DNA from: SZUA-309 sp965233675
GTDB lineage: Bacteria; Pseudomonadota; Gammaproteobacteria; Pseudomonadales; Azotimanducaceae
DNA length: 64,000 nt
Reading direction: 5' to 3'
Assembly (NCBI GenBank): GCA_965233675.1
Contig: OZ247498.1
Span: 4,588,001-4,652,000, forward strand
Position 1 is the first letter of the stretch, and every line of letters begins with the position of its first letter. The notes beneath the pieces were generated by a model. The model searched no databases. It saw only the letters and a program-made list of their open reading frames with translations, and had not been told where the DNA came from. Positions 1 through 7,967 of the stretch are shown here, piece after piece. The translations under genes were made by a program, and so were the position numbers.

Positions 1-829
1 GCAACCGCTCTCCGGGCCTCTGGGTGCAGAGCGGAGCGATCTGGATTTCAGCCGTGCGAACGGCGCAGAACTGAGCCAGGCGCTCTACGAACACAAGCTG
101 CTCGTTCTCCGTGATCAGCAGCTCAGCCCGGCCTCGTTCACGGTTGCAGCCGAAAAGCTCGGCGAGCTGGATGTGTACCCCTATGCACAAGCCATCCCCG
201 GAAGCCCGCATGTAGTGGCGGTGATCAAGGAGCCGGAGGACGTAAGCAACTTCGGCGGCGACTGGCATACGGATACCGCCTATGTGGCCTGCCCGCCCGC
301 TGTCACCCTGCTCTACGCAGTCGAGGTGCCGGCGCAGGGGGGTGACACCCTGTTTGCGGATACGGTGCGGGCGTTCGATGGATGCACGGAAGCATTCAAG
401 GCGACTCTGCGGGGTCTGGTTGGCCACAACACGGCAAGCCTGGTGCATCAGGCGCAGGGTGGTCACGCCGGTGTGACCGGTCAGAGCGTGACGCTGAAAG
501 AAGCGGACCGGGTGACGGAAGCGGATCATCCGCTGGTGATTGCCCATCCAGAGACCGGGCGGGAGGCGCTCTTTTTCAGTCTCATTCACACCAGTCATTT
601 CCAGGGGATGAGTCGGCAGGAAAGCCTGCCGCTGTTGAAGGCCCTGCATGACCGGGTGGTGGCACCGGAAAACGTCAGTCGGTTGCGTTGGCAACCCGGT
701 ACTCTGGCAATCTGGGATAACCGGTCAGTGCAGCACTACCCGGTGAATGACTACCCGGGCAAACGGCGCGAGATGCAGCGGATCATTCTCAAGGGCGATC
801 GGCCCGCTGGGCGCACGGCAGCCAGGTGA
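1..829 (+). CDS. TauD/TfdA-family Fe(II)/2-oxoglutarate dioxygenase, 5' truncated by the window edge
   Basis: The open frame runs in from the left edge (first full codon at base 2), giving the last 275 residues. The ATG at 173 is internal, because family-like sequence (KLLVLRDQQLS) precedes it. The metal-binding facial triad is visible: WHTDTAY supplies the proximal His and Asp, and HYPVNDY supplies the distal His. The following GKRREMQRI holds the Arg expected to bind 2-oxoglutarate. The family hydroxylates taurine, sulfonates, aryloxyalkanoates and related small acids; the substrate here cannot be read from sequence. It converges on the TPR gene at 889, with a 12-bp tandem repeat between them. 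Confident in the family, not in the substrate. Confidence 0.88.
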   Translation, partial: QPLSGPLGAERSDLDFSRANGAELSQALYEHKLLVLRDQQLSPASFTVAAEKLGELDVYPYAQAIPGSPHVVAVIKEPEDVSNFGGDWHTDTAYVACPPAVTLLYAVEVPAQGGDTLFADTVRAFDGCTEAFKATLRGLVGHNTASLVHQAQGGHAGVTGQSVTLKEADRVTEADHPLVIAHPETGREALFFSLIHTSHFQGMSRQESLPLLKALHDRVVAPENVSRLRWQPGTLAIWDNRSVQHYPVNDYPGKRREMQRIILKGDRPAGRTAAR

Positions 830-839
830 GTCCCGCGAT

Positions 840-887
840 GATAGGCACTGCGATAGGCGCTGGTATAGGAACTGGTATAGAAACTGG
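840..887. repeat. Four imperfect 12-bp tandem repeats
   Basis: Four 12-bp units lie at 840-851, 852-863, 864-875 and 876-887. Each reads roughly (g/t)atag(g/a)(c/a)(g/a)ctg(g/c). The array fills the gap between two convergent genes and stops 1 base short of the TAA of the minus-strand TPR gene (889-891). It looks like a slippage-generated array. There is no open frame and no strong hairpin. Confidence 0.8.
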
Positions 888-888
888 G

Positions 889-1563
889 TTACCAGCTGGC
901 CTTCGCCGGCATGTCGGCCCCAGGGGTGGCCGACGCGATTGCCTGTCGCTCCGCGACCCAGGCAGAGAACGCCGAATCTGTGGCATGGTCCGCCATCGCC
1001 TGCAGTAGCTGGGCGGCCAGTTCCGGCGCGTTGCGGAACAGCGTCAGATAGGCGTCCTTTGATTGGTCGAGCATGCCCAGAGCCAGATAAGCCTCTCCCC
1101 GATACTCGATCGCCGGATAGAAGTCCGGCTTGATGGTCAGCGCGAAGTTATATGCGCCCAGCGCCTTACGATAATCGCCCGTTCTGCGCAGCGCATAGCC
1201 AAGCTCGTTGGCCGCCTCATAGTGATCGAGCTGAAGCTTCAACGCCTTGCCGAAATAAGTCACAGCCTCCTCGAAAGCGGCATCGGCAGCGGCCAGTTGG
1301 CTCGCCTTGTCGTCCGGATCCACCGCACGCGCGGCTGCGGCTTCCCGGGCCAGTGCCCGCTCCTTCGCACTGAGTCCACGCTGGTAGTGGGCGCTGGCGG
1401 TATCGCCCGCGCTCTGACCCTCGGGAACCTCCTCCGCACTGGCGCCCGGGGTGCCCGCGGCATGCAGCAACGGCGCGGACAGGCCGGCAGTCAGGCTCGC
1501 GATCAGGAGTGCGATGGACGCGTGTCGCAGCCGTGCACGGTATCCGGTGGTGTTTGTGCTCAT
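889..1563 (-). CDS. Exported TPR protein
   Basis: 224 residues. I start at the ATG at 1563, which gives an N-terminal signal peptide (arginines, then ASIALLIASLTAGLSA, with cleavage probably after LLHAA). A longer upstream frame exists, but it would bury this signal. Residues about 95-190 carry TPR-type helical pairs (EAANELGYALRRTGDYRKAL, followed by YPAIEYRGEAYLALGMLDQS). TPRs mediate protein-protein contacts, so a periplasmic scaffold role is plausible. No enzymatic motif is seen. It is divergent from the SnoaL-like gene at 1718, with 154 bases between the starts. Confidence 0.75.
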   Translation of the reverse strand: MSTNTTGYRARLRHASIALLIASLTAGLSAPLLHAAGTPGASAEEVPEGQSAGDTASAHYQRGLSAKERALAREAAAARAVDPDDKASQLAAADAAFEEAVTYFGKALKLQLDHYEAANELGYALRRTGDYRKALGAYNFALTIKPDFYPAIEYRGEAYLALGMLDQSKDAYLTLFRNAPELAAQLLQAMADHATDSAFSAWVAERQAIASATPGADMPAKASW

Positions 1564-1717
1564 GTTCGGCCCCATAGGCTGACGTCTGACCGGCAGCAGT
1601 GTACTACCTCCTCCATTCTGCGGTCTTGAAGCGCGGAGGCCCGAGAGATACTGTGCGTGCCCGAATCCAGACAGCAGCCACCGGCCTGTGACCGGCGGCA
1701 TCAAGTAGGAGGTTCTC

Positions 1718-2200
1718 ATGCGGCATTGGATGCGCCACAGGTCGGCACGCTGGCTTGTACTTTCCGGAGTGCTTGCACTGTTCTCGAACGTCTCGGTAGC
1801 AGCGGAGCATGACGGAACGGCCGAGGCAGAGGTCCGGGCGCTGGCGGTCATGGAAGCCTTTCTGGCAGCGTTCAACGCCCGGGACGAAGAAGCCTGGGCT
1901 GACACCCTGGTGTTCCCTCACGTGCGCTTAGCCAGCGGCACGGTCGCGGTTTATGACAACAGAGACGAATTTATCGCCGCCATGGATCTCGATGCCTTTG
2001 CCGAGAACACCGGTTGGCGCCGCAGCACCTGGGACGACATGGCGGTGGTTCAATCATCTGCCCGGAAGGTGCACATCCGGGTGCGGTTTTCCCGCTTTGA
2101 TGCGGACGATGCGTTGATGGCCAGCTTTGATTCGCTCTACATCATCGAACCGGTAGACGGCCACTGGGGCGTTCGTTCGCGCTCGAGTTTCGCGCCCTGA
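1718..2200 (+). CDS. Exported SnoaL/NTF2-like protein
   Basis: 160 residues. The start is supported by AGGAGG at 1707-1712, 5 bases before the ATG. An N-terminal signal peptide (WLVLSGVLALFSNVSVAA) targets the protein to the periplasm. The mature part begins with a helix (VMEAFLAAFNARDEEAW) typical of SnoaL/NTF2-fold proteins of about 130 residues, which act as small-ligand pockets or non-catalytic binding domains. No catalytic residue can be assigned. It lies 28 bases upstream of the PLP lyase gene and could be co-transcribed with it. Confidence 0.65.
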   Translation: MRHWMRHRSARWLVLSGVLALFSNVSVAAEHDGTAEAEVRALAVMEAFLAAFNARDEEAWADTLVFPHVRLASGTVAVYDNRDEFIAAMDLDAFAENTGWRRSTWDDMAVVQSSARKVHIRVRFSRFDADDALMASFDSLYIIEPVDGHWGVRSRSSFAP

Positions 2201-2228
2201 TCTGTGAGACAGCCGAGGAGTAATATTC

Positions 2229-3404
2229 GTGAAGGATCAAACTGACTGGTCGGACGACGCGTTCGGGTTTGAAACCCGGGCCATTCACGCCGGCCAGAAA
2301 CCGGATACGACGACGGGCGCGGTGGTGACGCCTCTGTATCTCACCTCCACCTTTGAGCATACGGCGCCGGGTGAATACCCGGGGTATGACTATTCACGCG
2401 CGGGTAATCCGACCCGGGCTGCCTATGAGGCCTGCATCGCCAATCTCGAGGGCGCCCGGTTCGGCTTTGCGCTGGCGTCCGGTTGTCTTGGGACCACGAC
2501 GGTCATGCATCTGTTGAGTCAGGGTGACCATGTGGTGGCCTGCGATGACATGTACGGGGGCACCTACCGCCTGTTCGAGGAGGTGTTCCGTCGTGCCGGT
2601 CTGGATTTCACTTATGTGGACATGACCGATACGGACGCCCTGGAGGCGGCCATCCGCCCGGAAACCAGAATGGTCTGGCTGGAGACGCCCACCAATCCGC
2701 TGATGAAGCTGATCGATATCAGCCGGGTGGCGGAGATTGCTCATGCCTCCGAGGCGCTCGTGATGGTGGATAACACGTTCATGAGCCCATACTTTCAACG
2801 GCCGATAGGGCTGGGTGCCGATCTGGTGCTGCATTCCAGCACCAAGTTCATCAATGGGCACAGCGATCTGATCGGCGGCGTGGTGATCACGGATGATGAA
2901 ACCCTGGCCGAACGGCTGGATTTTCTGAACCGGTCCATGGGTGGCATTCAGTCCACGTTCGACAGTTATCTCTGCCTGCGCAGTCTGAAGACACTGGCGG
3001 TCCGGATGCAGGCACATGAGGCGAATGCCATGGCGATCGCCCGGTATCTGGAAGCACATCCGAAAGTGCAGAACGTTTCCTATCCCGGCCTTGAGAGTCA
3101 TCCACAACACGCGCTTGCCGGCCGGCAGGCCAACGGCTATGGCGGCATGGTATCCGTCGAACTGGCTGGCGGACTCGACGCCGCCCGCGCGGTGATGGCT
3201 AACGTATCCGTGTTCATCCTGGCGGAAAGTCTGGGTGGGGTTGAGTCGCTGATCGAGCATCCCGGACTCATGACTCATGCAAGCCTGACGCCGGAAAAGC
3301 AGGCGGAGGTCGGCATCACGCCCGGCCTGCTGCGACTGTCCGTGGGCATAGAGACCCAGGACGATCTGCTCCAGGATCTGGAACGGGCACTGGCCAGTGC
3401 CTGA
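2229..3404 (+). CDS. PLP-dependent trans-sulfuration enzyme (cystathionine gamma-lyase/gamma-synthase family)
   Basis: 391 residues, the usual length for the Cys/Met metabolism PLP family. Start is GTG at 2229 with GAGGAG at 2215-2220. Visible features: the N-terminal FETRAIHAGQ, YDYSRAGNPTR that binds PLP phosphate across the dimer, and SSTKFINGHSD containing the Schiff-base lysine. The C-terminal VSVFILAESLGGVESLIEHP is typical of cystathionine lyases and synthases. The enzyme should act on cystathionine, homocysteine or an O-acyl-homoserine. Direction (synthesis or breakdown) and substrate cannot be separated by eye. The next gene overlaps it by 8 bases, suggesting translational coupling. 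Confidence 0.85.
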   Translation: MKDQTDWSDDAFGFETRAIHAGQKPDTTTGAVVTPLYLTSTFEHTAPGEYPGYDYSRAGNPTRAAYEACIANLEGARFGFALASGCLGTTTVMHLLSQGDHVVACDDMYGGTYRLFEEVFRRAGLDFTYVDMTDTDALEAAIRPETRMVWLETPTNPLMKLIDISRVAEIAHASEALVMVDNTFMSPYFQRPIGLGADLVLHSSTKFINGHSDLIGGVVITDDETLAERLDFLNRSMGGIQSTFDSYLCLRSLKTLAVRMQAHEANAMAIARYLEAHPKVQNVSYPGLESHPQHALAGRQANGYGGMVSVELAGGLDAARAVMANVSVFILAESLGGVESLIEHPGLMTHASLTPEKQAEVGITPGLLRLSVGIETQDDLLQDLERALASA

Positions 3405-3894
3405 AGAACCGCCCTCCGGTTCGAAACCGCTGGACGATCTGGACCAGCACATGGCCCGGGCGGGCAGCCTGGACAGAGCCGCGGTGCCCCCGGGCATGTA
3501 TTTCGCCTGGTGCGCGAACCTCCAGCTCGTCTCCGGCCGCTTCCAGCAGGACCACGAAGATGCGCTGTTGCGCTTGCGCTATCGGGAATTGAGTCCGGCC
3601 GAGTTCTTCACAGCCACCACGTCGGGCGCACTCGTGCTCGAACAGTTGAGCCCGAGCGGCGCTGCCTTCAGTCGCGCTTACTACCACCGTTACATGGACG
3701 ACTTCCGGGCCACCTTCCCGGGGGATCCATACGCGGTGCGCGACGACTGGCCACACTACGATCAGATTGCCGCTGTTCTCACCCGGCATTTCATGGCCTG
3801 GAAAGACGGCGGACGCGCCCGGAAGCTTCATCCCCCAGGCAATGGGGAGCGGCTCAGCCAGCGCATCAAGTGGTGGCGGCGGTGGTTTAAATGA
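3397..3894 (+). CDS. Uncharacterised protein, possibly DUF7832-like
   Basis: 165 residues from a GTG start inside the end of the PLP-lyase gene (stop TGA at 3402-3404), with the GNAT gene overlapping its own 3' end by 4 bases; so this is the middle gene of a tight operon. The sequence PPGMYFAWCANLQLV, followed by a helical, Tyr/Trp-rich region and a basic C-terminus (IKWWRRWFK), resembles small uncharacterised proteins recalled under DUF7832. No signal peptide or membrane segment is seen and no catalytic motif is recognised. Function unknown. Confidence 0.6.
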   Translation: MPEEPPSGSKPLDDLDQHMARAGSLDRAAVPPGMYFAWCANLQLVSGRFQQDHEDALLRLRYRELSPAEFFTATTSGALVLEQLSPSGAAFSRAYYHRYMDDFRATFPGDPYAVRDDWPHYDQIAAVLTRHFMAWKDGGRARKLHPPGNGERLSQRIKWWRRWFK

Positions 3895-4304
3895 CGGATG
3901 GGAGCAGCTTCCGAGCCCAGGACGTGGAGATCTACCGGCCGTACCCGGACGAGATTCCGTGGGATCTGCTGGCGCTGGCTGAAGCGGACGAAGGGCGTCT
4001 GCTCGAAACCGCGGATGCGGATTACATACGGGTGGCCAAGTACGAGGACAAGGCGATCGGTGCCTATGTGATCGAGCCGGAGTCGGATACGCGCTATGTG
4101 CTCACAAGCCTGGTCGTTGCCCCGGCCTGGCGGCAACGTGGCCTGGGCCGATGGCTGCTGGGCCATGCCATCGGCATCAGCGAGTCCAAGGGGGCCCGGG
4201 AAATCCTGATTCGCCAACCCCCCGGCCGTGCCAGAGGGCTGTTCGAGCGAACGGGTTTTCAGGCAGAAGAGAGCGGTCTGCGCCTTCGCCTGCTGCCCGA
4301 GTAG
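3891..4304 (+). CDS. GNAT-family N-acetyltransferase
   Basis: 137 residues with an ATGA overlap on the preceding gene. The acetyl-CoA-binding motif A is clear: LVVAPAWRQRGLGRWLL, matching the R/Q-x-x-G-x-G/A signature, then a C-terminal beta-strand/helix ending in the usual LFERTGF motif. Such compact GNATs acetylate amines on small molecules or protein N-termini; the substrate is unknown. It converges on the citrate-synthase-family gene with only 2 bases between stop codons. Confidence 0.8.
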   Translation: MTDGSSFRAQDVEIYRPYPDEIPWDLLALAEADEGRLLETADADYIRVAKYEDKAIGAYVIEPESDTRYVLTSLVVAPAWRQRGLGRWLLGHAIGISESKGAREILIRQPPGRARGLFERTGFQAEESGLRLRLLPE

Positions 4305-4306
4305 GA

Positions 4307-5398
4307 TCAGCCGGCGGCAGCTGCGCTCACCGGTCGGCCGGTGTACAGGGCCTTCGGGCGCACCAGTCGATTCTCTTCTCTGGACTCCACAAAGTGCGCC
4401 AGGTAGCCATAGACCCTGGCCAGCGCGAAGTTGGCTGTGAAGAACGGGGTCGGAATGCCGAGCGTGCGATAGATCACACCCTTGTAGAACTCCAGATTGG
4501 CATAGAGCGACTTGCCTTCTTCCGCCATGCGCTCGATGAACCGGTCCTCGATGGCGACCAGGGTCAGATAGGTCTGCTCGTGAGGGGTTCCGGCGCAGAG
4601 GTCGGCGGCCAGGGCTTTCAGATAGCGGGCGCGGGGATCGAGCACTTTGTACTCCCGATGACCCATACCCATGACCTTCGTTCTGCTGGCCAGGCAATCG
4701 TCCACGAAAGCCGCGGCCTTCGCCGGACTGCCGACCTTGTCGGCGGTTTCCAGGGCAGCCTGGTCGGCGCCGCCGTGCAGCACGCCGTGCAGGGTTCCGA
4801 AGGCGGCGGAGAGTGCGTTCTCCACCGGCGCCAGGGTGCTGGCACAGGCTCTGGCCACGAACGTGCTGGCGTTGAAGCTGTGTTCGATCTGCAGGATCTG
4901 GGTCACGCTGTAGGCGCGACGGGCGATGTCCGTATCCGGCGCGCCGATCCGTTCCAGAAACTGAAGGGCGGGATCGATGGAATGGGCCTGCCCGACTGCT
5001 TCACGGCGCAGATGCGTGGCGACCAGCGCCGGCAATTTCGCGGCAACAGCAAATCCCTGCGCGGCTTCACCACGTTCCGCGAAGGCGTCGGTGCGATCAA
5101 GCAGAGGCGTGATGCCCTGCAGCACATGCATGGGGTGGGTCGCTTCCGGCAGTGAGAGCACCAGGGCGCTTTCCCGTTCGGACAGTTCTGCCCGGGCGGA
5201 GACCTCCCGGGCCAGTTGATCGGAGCGGGCGTCATCCACGACCAGGGCGGCCACCTCGCCGAACGGTGCGTCGACCAAGTCATCGATGGGCACACCCCGG
5301 TAGCTCAGCACGCCGGCCTCGCCATCCACGAGTGAGATGCGGGTGGTATCCACCACCACACCCTCGAGACCCCGCCTGATTTCTGTGTTCTGCGACAT
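4307..5398 (-). CDS. Citrate synthase / 2-methylcitrate synthase family protein with Glu in place of the catalytic Asp
   Basis: 363 residues from the ATG at 5398 (upstream frame is not family-like). The short bacterial form of citrate synthase condenses acetyl-CoA or propionyl-CoA with oxaloacetate. LHGVLHGGA at 203-211 carries the substrate His (H208), and MGMGHREYKVLDPRA carries the second active-site His (H247). The third catalytic position, Asp in the NVDFYSG motif of characterised enzymes, is Glu303 here (NLEFYKG). C-terminal RLVRPKALYTG is family-typical. It is divergent from a LysR gene across a region containing a dyad, so it may be regulated by it. It could be a citrate, methylcitrate or other acyl-CoA synthase. 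Confidence 0.85.
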   Translation of the reverse strand: MSQNTEIRRGLEGVVVDTTRISLVDGEAGVLSYRGVPIDDLVDAPFGEVAALVVDDARSDQLAREVSARAELSERESALVLSLPEATHPMHVLQGITPLLDRTDAFAERGEAAQGFAVAAKLPALVATHLRREAVGQAHSIDPALQFLERIGAPDTDIARRAYSVTQILQIEHSFNASTFVARACASTLAPVENALSAAFGTLHGVLHGGADQAALETADKVGSPAKAAAFVDDCLASRTKVMGMGHREYKVLDPRARYLKALAADLCAGTPHEQTYLTLVAIEDRFIERMAEEGKSLYANLEFYKGVIYRTLGIPTPFFTANFALARVYGYLAHFVESREENRLVRPKALYTGRPVSAAAAG

Positions 5399-5571
5399 GA
5401 TTGTTCCTCCTGACTCAGTTTGTCCCCGGCAGTGAAGGCTTCTGGCACCCTCTGCCCCCAGACTATGCGGCCGGCACTGTCGGGCCCAGAGTGTTGGACT
5501 TACAGATCGAGAAGCGCTGCTAATGGCTGCCCGAACACCCCGCGGTGCGGGCTTTCCACCGCAGGAGGCAG

Positions 5572-5600
5572 GAGATAAGGCAGGCTTATCTCTCGATAAG
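5572..5600. promoter_or_regulatory. Candidate LysR operator: overlapping inverted repeats
   Basis: A perfect 8-bp inverted repeat, GAGATAAG (5572-5579) and CTTATCTC (5585-5592), is separated by 5 bases. A third half-site GATAAG at 5595-5600 makes a second dyad with CTTATC (5585-5590) around a 4-base centre. The cluster lies 56-84 bases upstream of the LysR start, inside the 257-bp divergent region (5399-5655). That is where LysR-type regulators usually bind to control both the divergent target and themselves. The rest of the gap shows no other clear element. Confidence 0.6.
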
Positions 5601-5655
5601 AAATGGCCGCCAGGTCTTTCTGGAGGTGCTTCGGGCGCCCTGCTAGGCTGCTGCG

Positions 5656-6537
5656 ATGCAGATTGAACGGCATGAGATCCGTATCTTCGCCGCGGTGGTG
5701 GAAGAGGACGGCTTTTCACGGGCGGCGGAGAAGCTGGATGTTTCCCAGTCAGCCGTGAGTCAGGCCATTGCCAATCTGGAGCACAAGCTGGACACCCAGC
5801 TGCTCGTCCGCGGCCGCAAGCTCGCGCTCACGGAATCCGGCAAACGGCTGTTCTCGTTCTCACGCATGGTGATCAATGAGGAATCGCTGGCCCTGGACGA
5901 TATCCAGCGTATCCGCACCGGTGCTCTTTCAACCTTGAATCTCGCCATGTCCAGCGGCGTGAACCGGCTTTTCGGTGAGCGTCTGTTGCTGGAATTCTGC
6001 GAAAAAAATCCGCTGACCCGCCTGAAGCTCGACGTGGCCCCGAGCCGGGAGATGGTCTACGGGGTGGACGAGGATCGCTGGGAACTCGGCTTCGGGCCGT
6101 TTCAGAGTCGAATGCCGGGGCATTTTGAACTGCTGCCGTTCTACGAGGAAACCCGCTACCTCGTCGTGCACGAAGATCATCCGGAATTCGCCCAGCTGAC
6201 CAACGACCCGTCCGCACATATGGCCAGCCAGACATTGCTGGCCAGCTATCTGGATGATCCAGGCAAGCGGCCCGGCAATCAGCGCATCCGCGATCAGGTG
6301 CAGGATGTCTGGGAGGTAAGCCATCTGGAGCTCCGGCTGGCGCTGTGCGCCGCGGGTAAAGGCATCACCTACCTTTCAGATCGGTTGCTCGCCGACAGCG
6401 ACGGCTACCACGCCATCGAAGGCCTGGAAGTCTCAAGCTTCGAACGGGAAGTCGGCCTCTACTACAAGAAACATCAGGCACTATCCGAAGGCGCTAAGCG
6501 TTTTATTGGGATTTGTCAGAGAGCCTTCAGCGTCTAA
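5656..6537 (+). CDS. LysR-family transcriptional regulator
   Basis: 293 residues. The N-terminal winged helix-turn-helix is clear (EEDGFSRAAEKLDVSQSAVS, then QAIANLEHKLDTQLLVRGRK), followed by a periplasmic-binding-like effector domain of about 200 residues. LysR regulators usually activate a divergent gene in response to a small co-inducer. The neighbour is a citrate-synthase-family gene, so an organic acid or CoA-related metabolite is a reasonable guess. The last codons and the stop (RAFSV-stop) form the first copy of a tandem repeat that continues beyond the gene. Confidence 0.9.
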   Translation: MQIERHEIRIFAAVVEEDGFSRAAEKLDVSQSAVSQAIANLEHKLDTQLLVRGRKLALTESGKRLFSFSRMVINEESLALDDIQRIRTGALSTLNLAMSSGVNRLFGERLLLEFCEKNPLTRLKLDVAPSREMVYGVDEDRWELGFGPFQSRMPGHFELLPFYEETRYLVVHEDHPEFAQLTNDPSAHMASQTLLASYLDDPGKRPGNQRIRDQVQDVWEVSHLELRLALCAAGKGITYLSDRLLADSDGYHAIEGLEVSSFEREVGLYYKKHQALSEGAKRFIGICQRAFSV

Positions 6538-6590
6538 AAAAGAGCCTTCAGCGGTTAGAGAGCCTTCAGCGGCTAAAAAAGAGCCCTCAA
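6520..6590. repeat. Tandem repeat formed from the 3' end of the LysR gene
   Basis: The unit agagccttcagcg(g/t)(c/t)ta with a variable A-tract occurs at 6520-6540, 6541-6558 and 6559-6580, and a fourth partial copy (agagccctcaa) starts at 6580. Copy 1 encodes the last residues and stop codon of the LysR protein. Copies 2 and 3 repeat that codon set, including an in-frame-type stop. The array fills the gap before the convergent DUF2306 gene. Confidence 0.8.
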
Positions 6591-7243
6591 CCCGGCTGAG
6601 ATCCCTCAGCCAGTCGGTCGGCCGATGGCTTCGTCAAACCCCAGGCCATGGCTGGCGCGGCGATAATGAGCCATTCGGCCACCACCAGATTGGGCACCCA
6701 GCAGAGCCAGGCGACCGCCGGATAAAATTCTTCGAAAGACAGGCCGAAGACCGCCTGACTCAACCCGAGATAGATGCGCAGGGTCACCGCAGCGAAGGTC
6801 AGTGCGAAATTGCGGATCATCCAGATCCGGTGGGCCTGAATATCGCCGCGACGTACGGCCGCATAGGCCTGCCAGCCGCTGACAAGCCAGACCACGCCAA
6901 GCAGGAAGAAGCCGAGCTGGCCGGCCACGCCGCCATCCGCCTGTGCGGACATCACAATGCCGCCGACACCGCCGATCAGGACCGAGACCAGATAGGTACG
7001 ACCGAGCCATCTGTGCAGCTGGAGCCGTCGGGCCCGCAATCGGGGCAGAAACTGAAAACCACCGATCAGCAGGGCGACGCCACTGCCGACCACATGGAAT
7101 GCGGCGTAGAGCGGGAACCGGTCAAAGCGCTGCTGAAAGTCTTCTCCGCCGGAAAGACCGGCCTGGAACAGAAAGGCGTGCGCGGCGATGAACAACGACG
7201 TGGCGATCATCAGACCGAGCAGAATACGAACGGACAGCGACAT
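6587..7243 (-). CDS. DUF2306-type multi-pass membrane protein
   Basis: 218 residues starting at the ATG at 7243, which has a purine-rich GGGAGAGAGG about 8 bases upstream. An earlier ATG at 7276 lacks one. About seven hydrophobic segments are separated by short loops. HRWLGRTY and HRIWMIRNFALTFAAVTLR are the conserved His-containing motifs of the DUF2306 inner-membrane family, which may bind haem or metal. Function is unknown. It lies just downstream of the SIS-domain gene on the same strand (57 bases) and may be co-transcribed with it. Confidence 0.75.
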   Translation of the reverse strand: MSLSVRILLGLMIATSLFIAAHAFLFQAGLSGGEDFQQRFDRFPLYAAFHVVGSGVALLIGGFQFLPRLRARRLQLHRWLGRTYLVSVLIGGVGGIVMSAQADGGVAGQLGFFLLGVVWLVSGWQAYAAVRRGDIQAHRIWMIRNFALTFAAVTLRIYLGLSQAVFGLSFEEFYPAVAWLCWVPNLVVAEWLIIAAPAMAWGLTKPSADRLAEGSQPG

Positions 7244-7300
7244 ATTGAGGCCTCTCTCCCGTGAGCCCGAGGCCATGGTAGCGGCAGCAGCCCCTGGCGA

Positions 7301-7900
7301 TCAATGCGGGACGTTGTCGTCCCTGGCTGCGCGGCCCAGATAGCCGCCGTGGTGCCGAAGACCGTAGTCCTCGCGGGTAACGCCTTTCTGCTCCATGAGC
7401 GACAGGGCGATGGCGTCGCTGATGGCCAGCATCACGGCCATGGAGGCGGATGGCGTCAGTCCCAGCGGACAGGGTTCCTCGATCTGGCCCATGTCCAGAA
7501 CGAAGTCGGCCAGATTGCGGAGCTCTGAATCCGGGTGCGAGGTGATGCCGATAATGGTTGCCACGCCAAGGTGGCGGGCCAGTTCCAGGATCTCCAGCAC
7601 TTCCCGGCTTTTGCCGCTGGTGGAGAAGGCGATCATCACATCGTGATTGTCGACGATGCCCAGGTCGCCATGGGCCGCTTCCGCCGGATGTACAAAGACG
7701 GCCGGTGTGCAGGTGGAGCAGAGCGTGGCCGCGAACTTCTCGGCGATGTGGCCGGCTTTACCGATGCCTGTGGTGATGATCTTGCCGTCGCAATGCTGCA
7801 TGACCTCCACGGCGGAAATGAACTCATCCGTCACATTCACAGAGCGAATGGCGTCTGCTTCGGCGTCGAGGATCGCGCGCATGCGCTCTAGAGTGTTCAT
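7301..7900 (-). CDS. SIS-domain sugar-phosphate isomerase (KpsF/GutQ/KdsD-like, no CBS domains)
   Basis: 199 residues, a single SIS domain. IITTGIGKAGHIAEKFAATLCS, VHPAEAAHGDLG and IAFSTSGKSREVLEIL are the phosphosugar-binding and catalytic segments typical of arabinose-5-phosphate isomerases. Those enzymes have two C-terminal CBS domains (about 325 residues); they are absent here. The family interconverts ketose and aldose phosphates in the cytoplasm. It is divergent from a GH20 hexosaminidase and a sugar kinase (67 bases between starts), so an amino-sugar phosphate could be its substrate; that is inference from context only. Confidence 0.8.
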   Translation of the reverse strand: MNTLERMRAILDAEADAIRSVNVTDEFISAVEVMQHCDGKIITTGIGKAGHIAEKFAATLCSTCTPAVFVHPAEAAHGDLGIVDNHDVMIAFSTSGKSREVLEILELARHLGVATIIGITSHPDSELRNLADFVLDMGQIEEPCPLGLTPSASMAVMLAISDAIALSLMEQKGVTREDYGLRHHGGYLGRAARDDNVPH

Positions 7901-7967
7901 CTGGCTGACGTCTTCCTGTCGGGTTGCTAGTCTTCGCGGGAACCACGATCTGACAGGCTAGGGTGAA

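Noticed and set aside
5399..5655. The remainder of the LysR/citrate-synthase gap as a small gene or riboswitch
   Set aside because: No open frame with a ribosome-binding site and no conserved riboswitch pattern. Apart from the dyad at 5572-5600 I see nothing.
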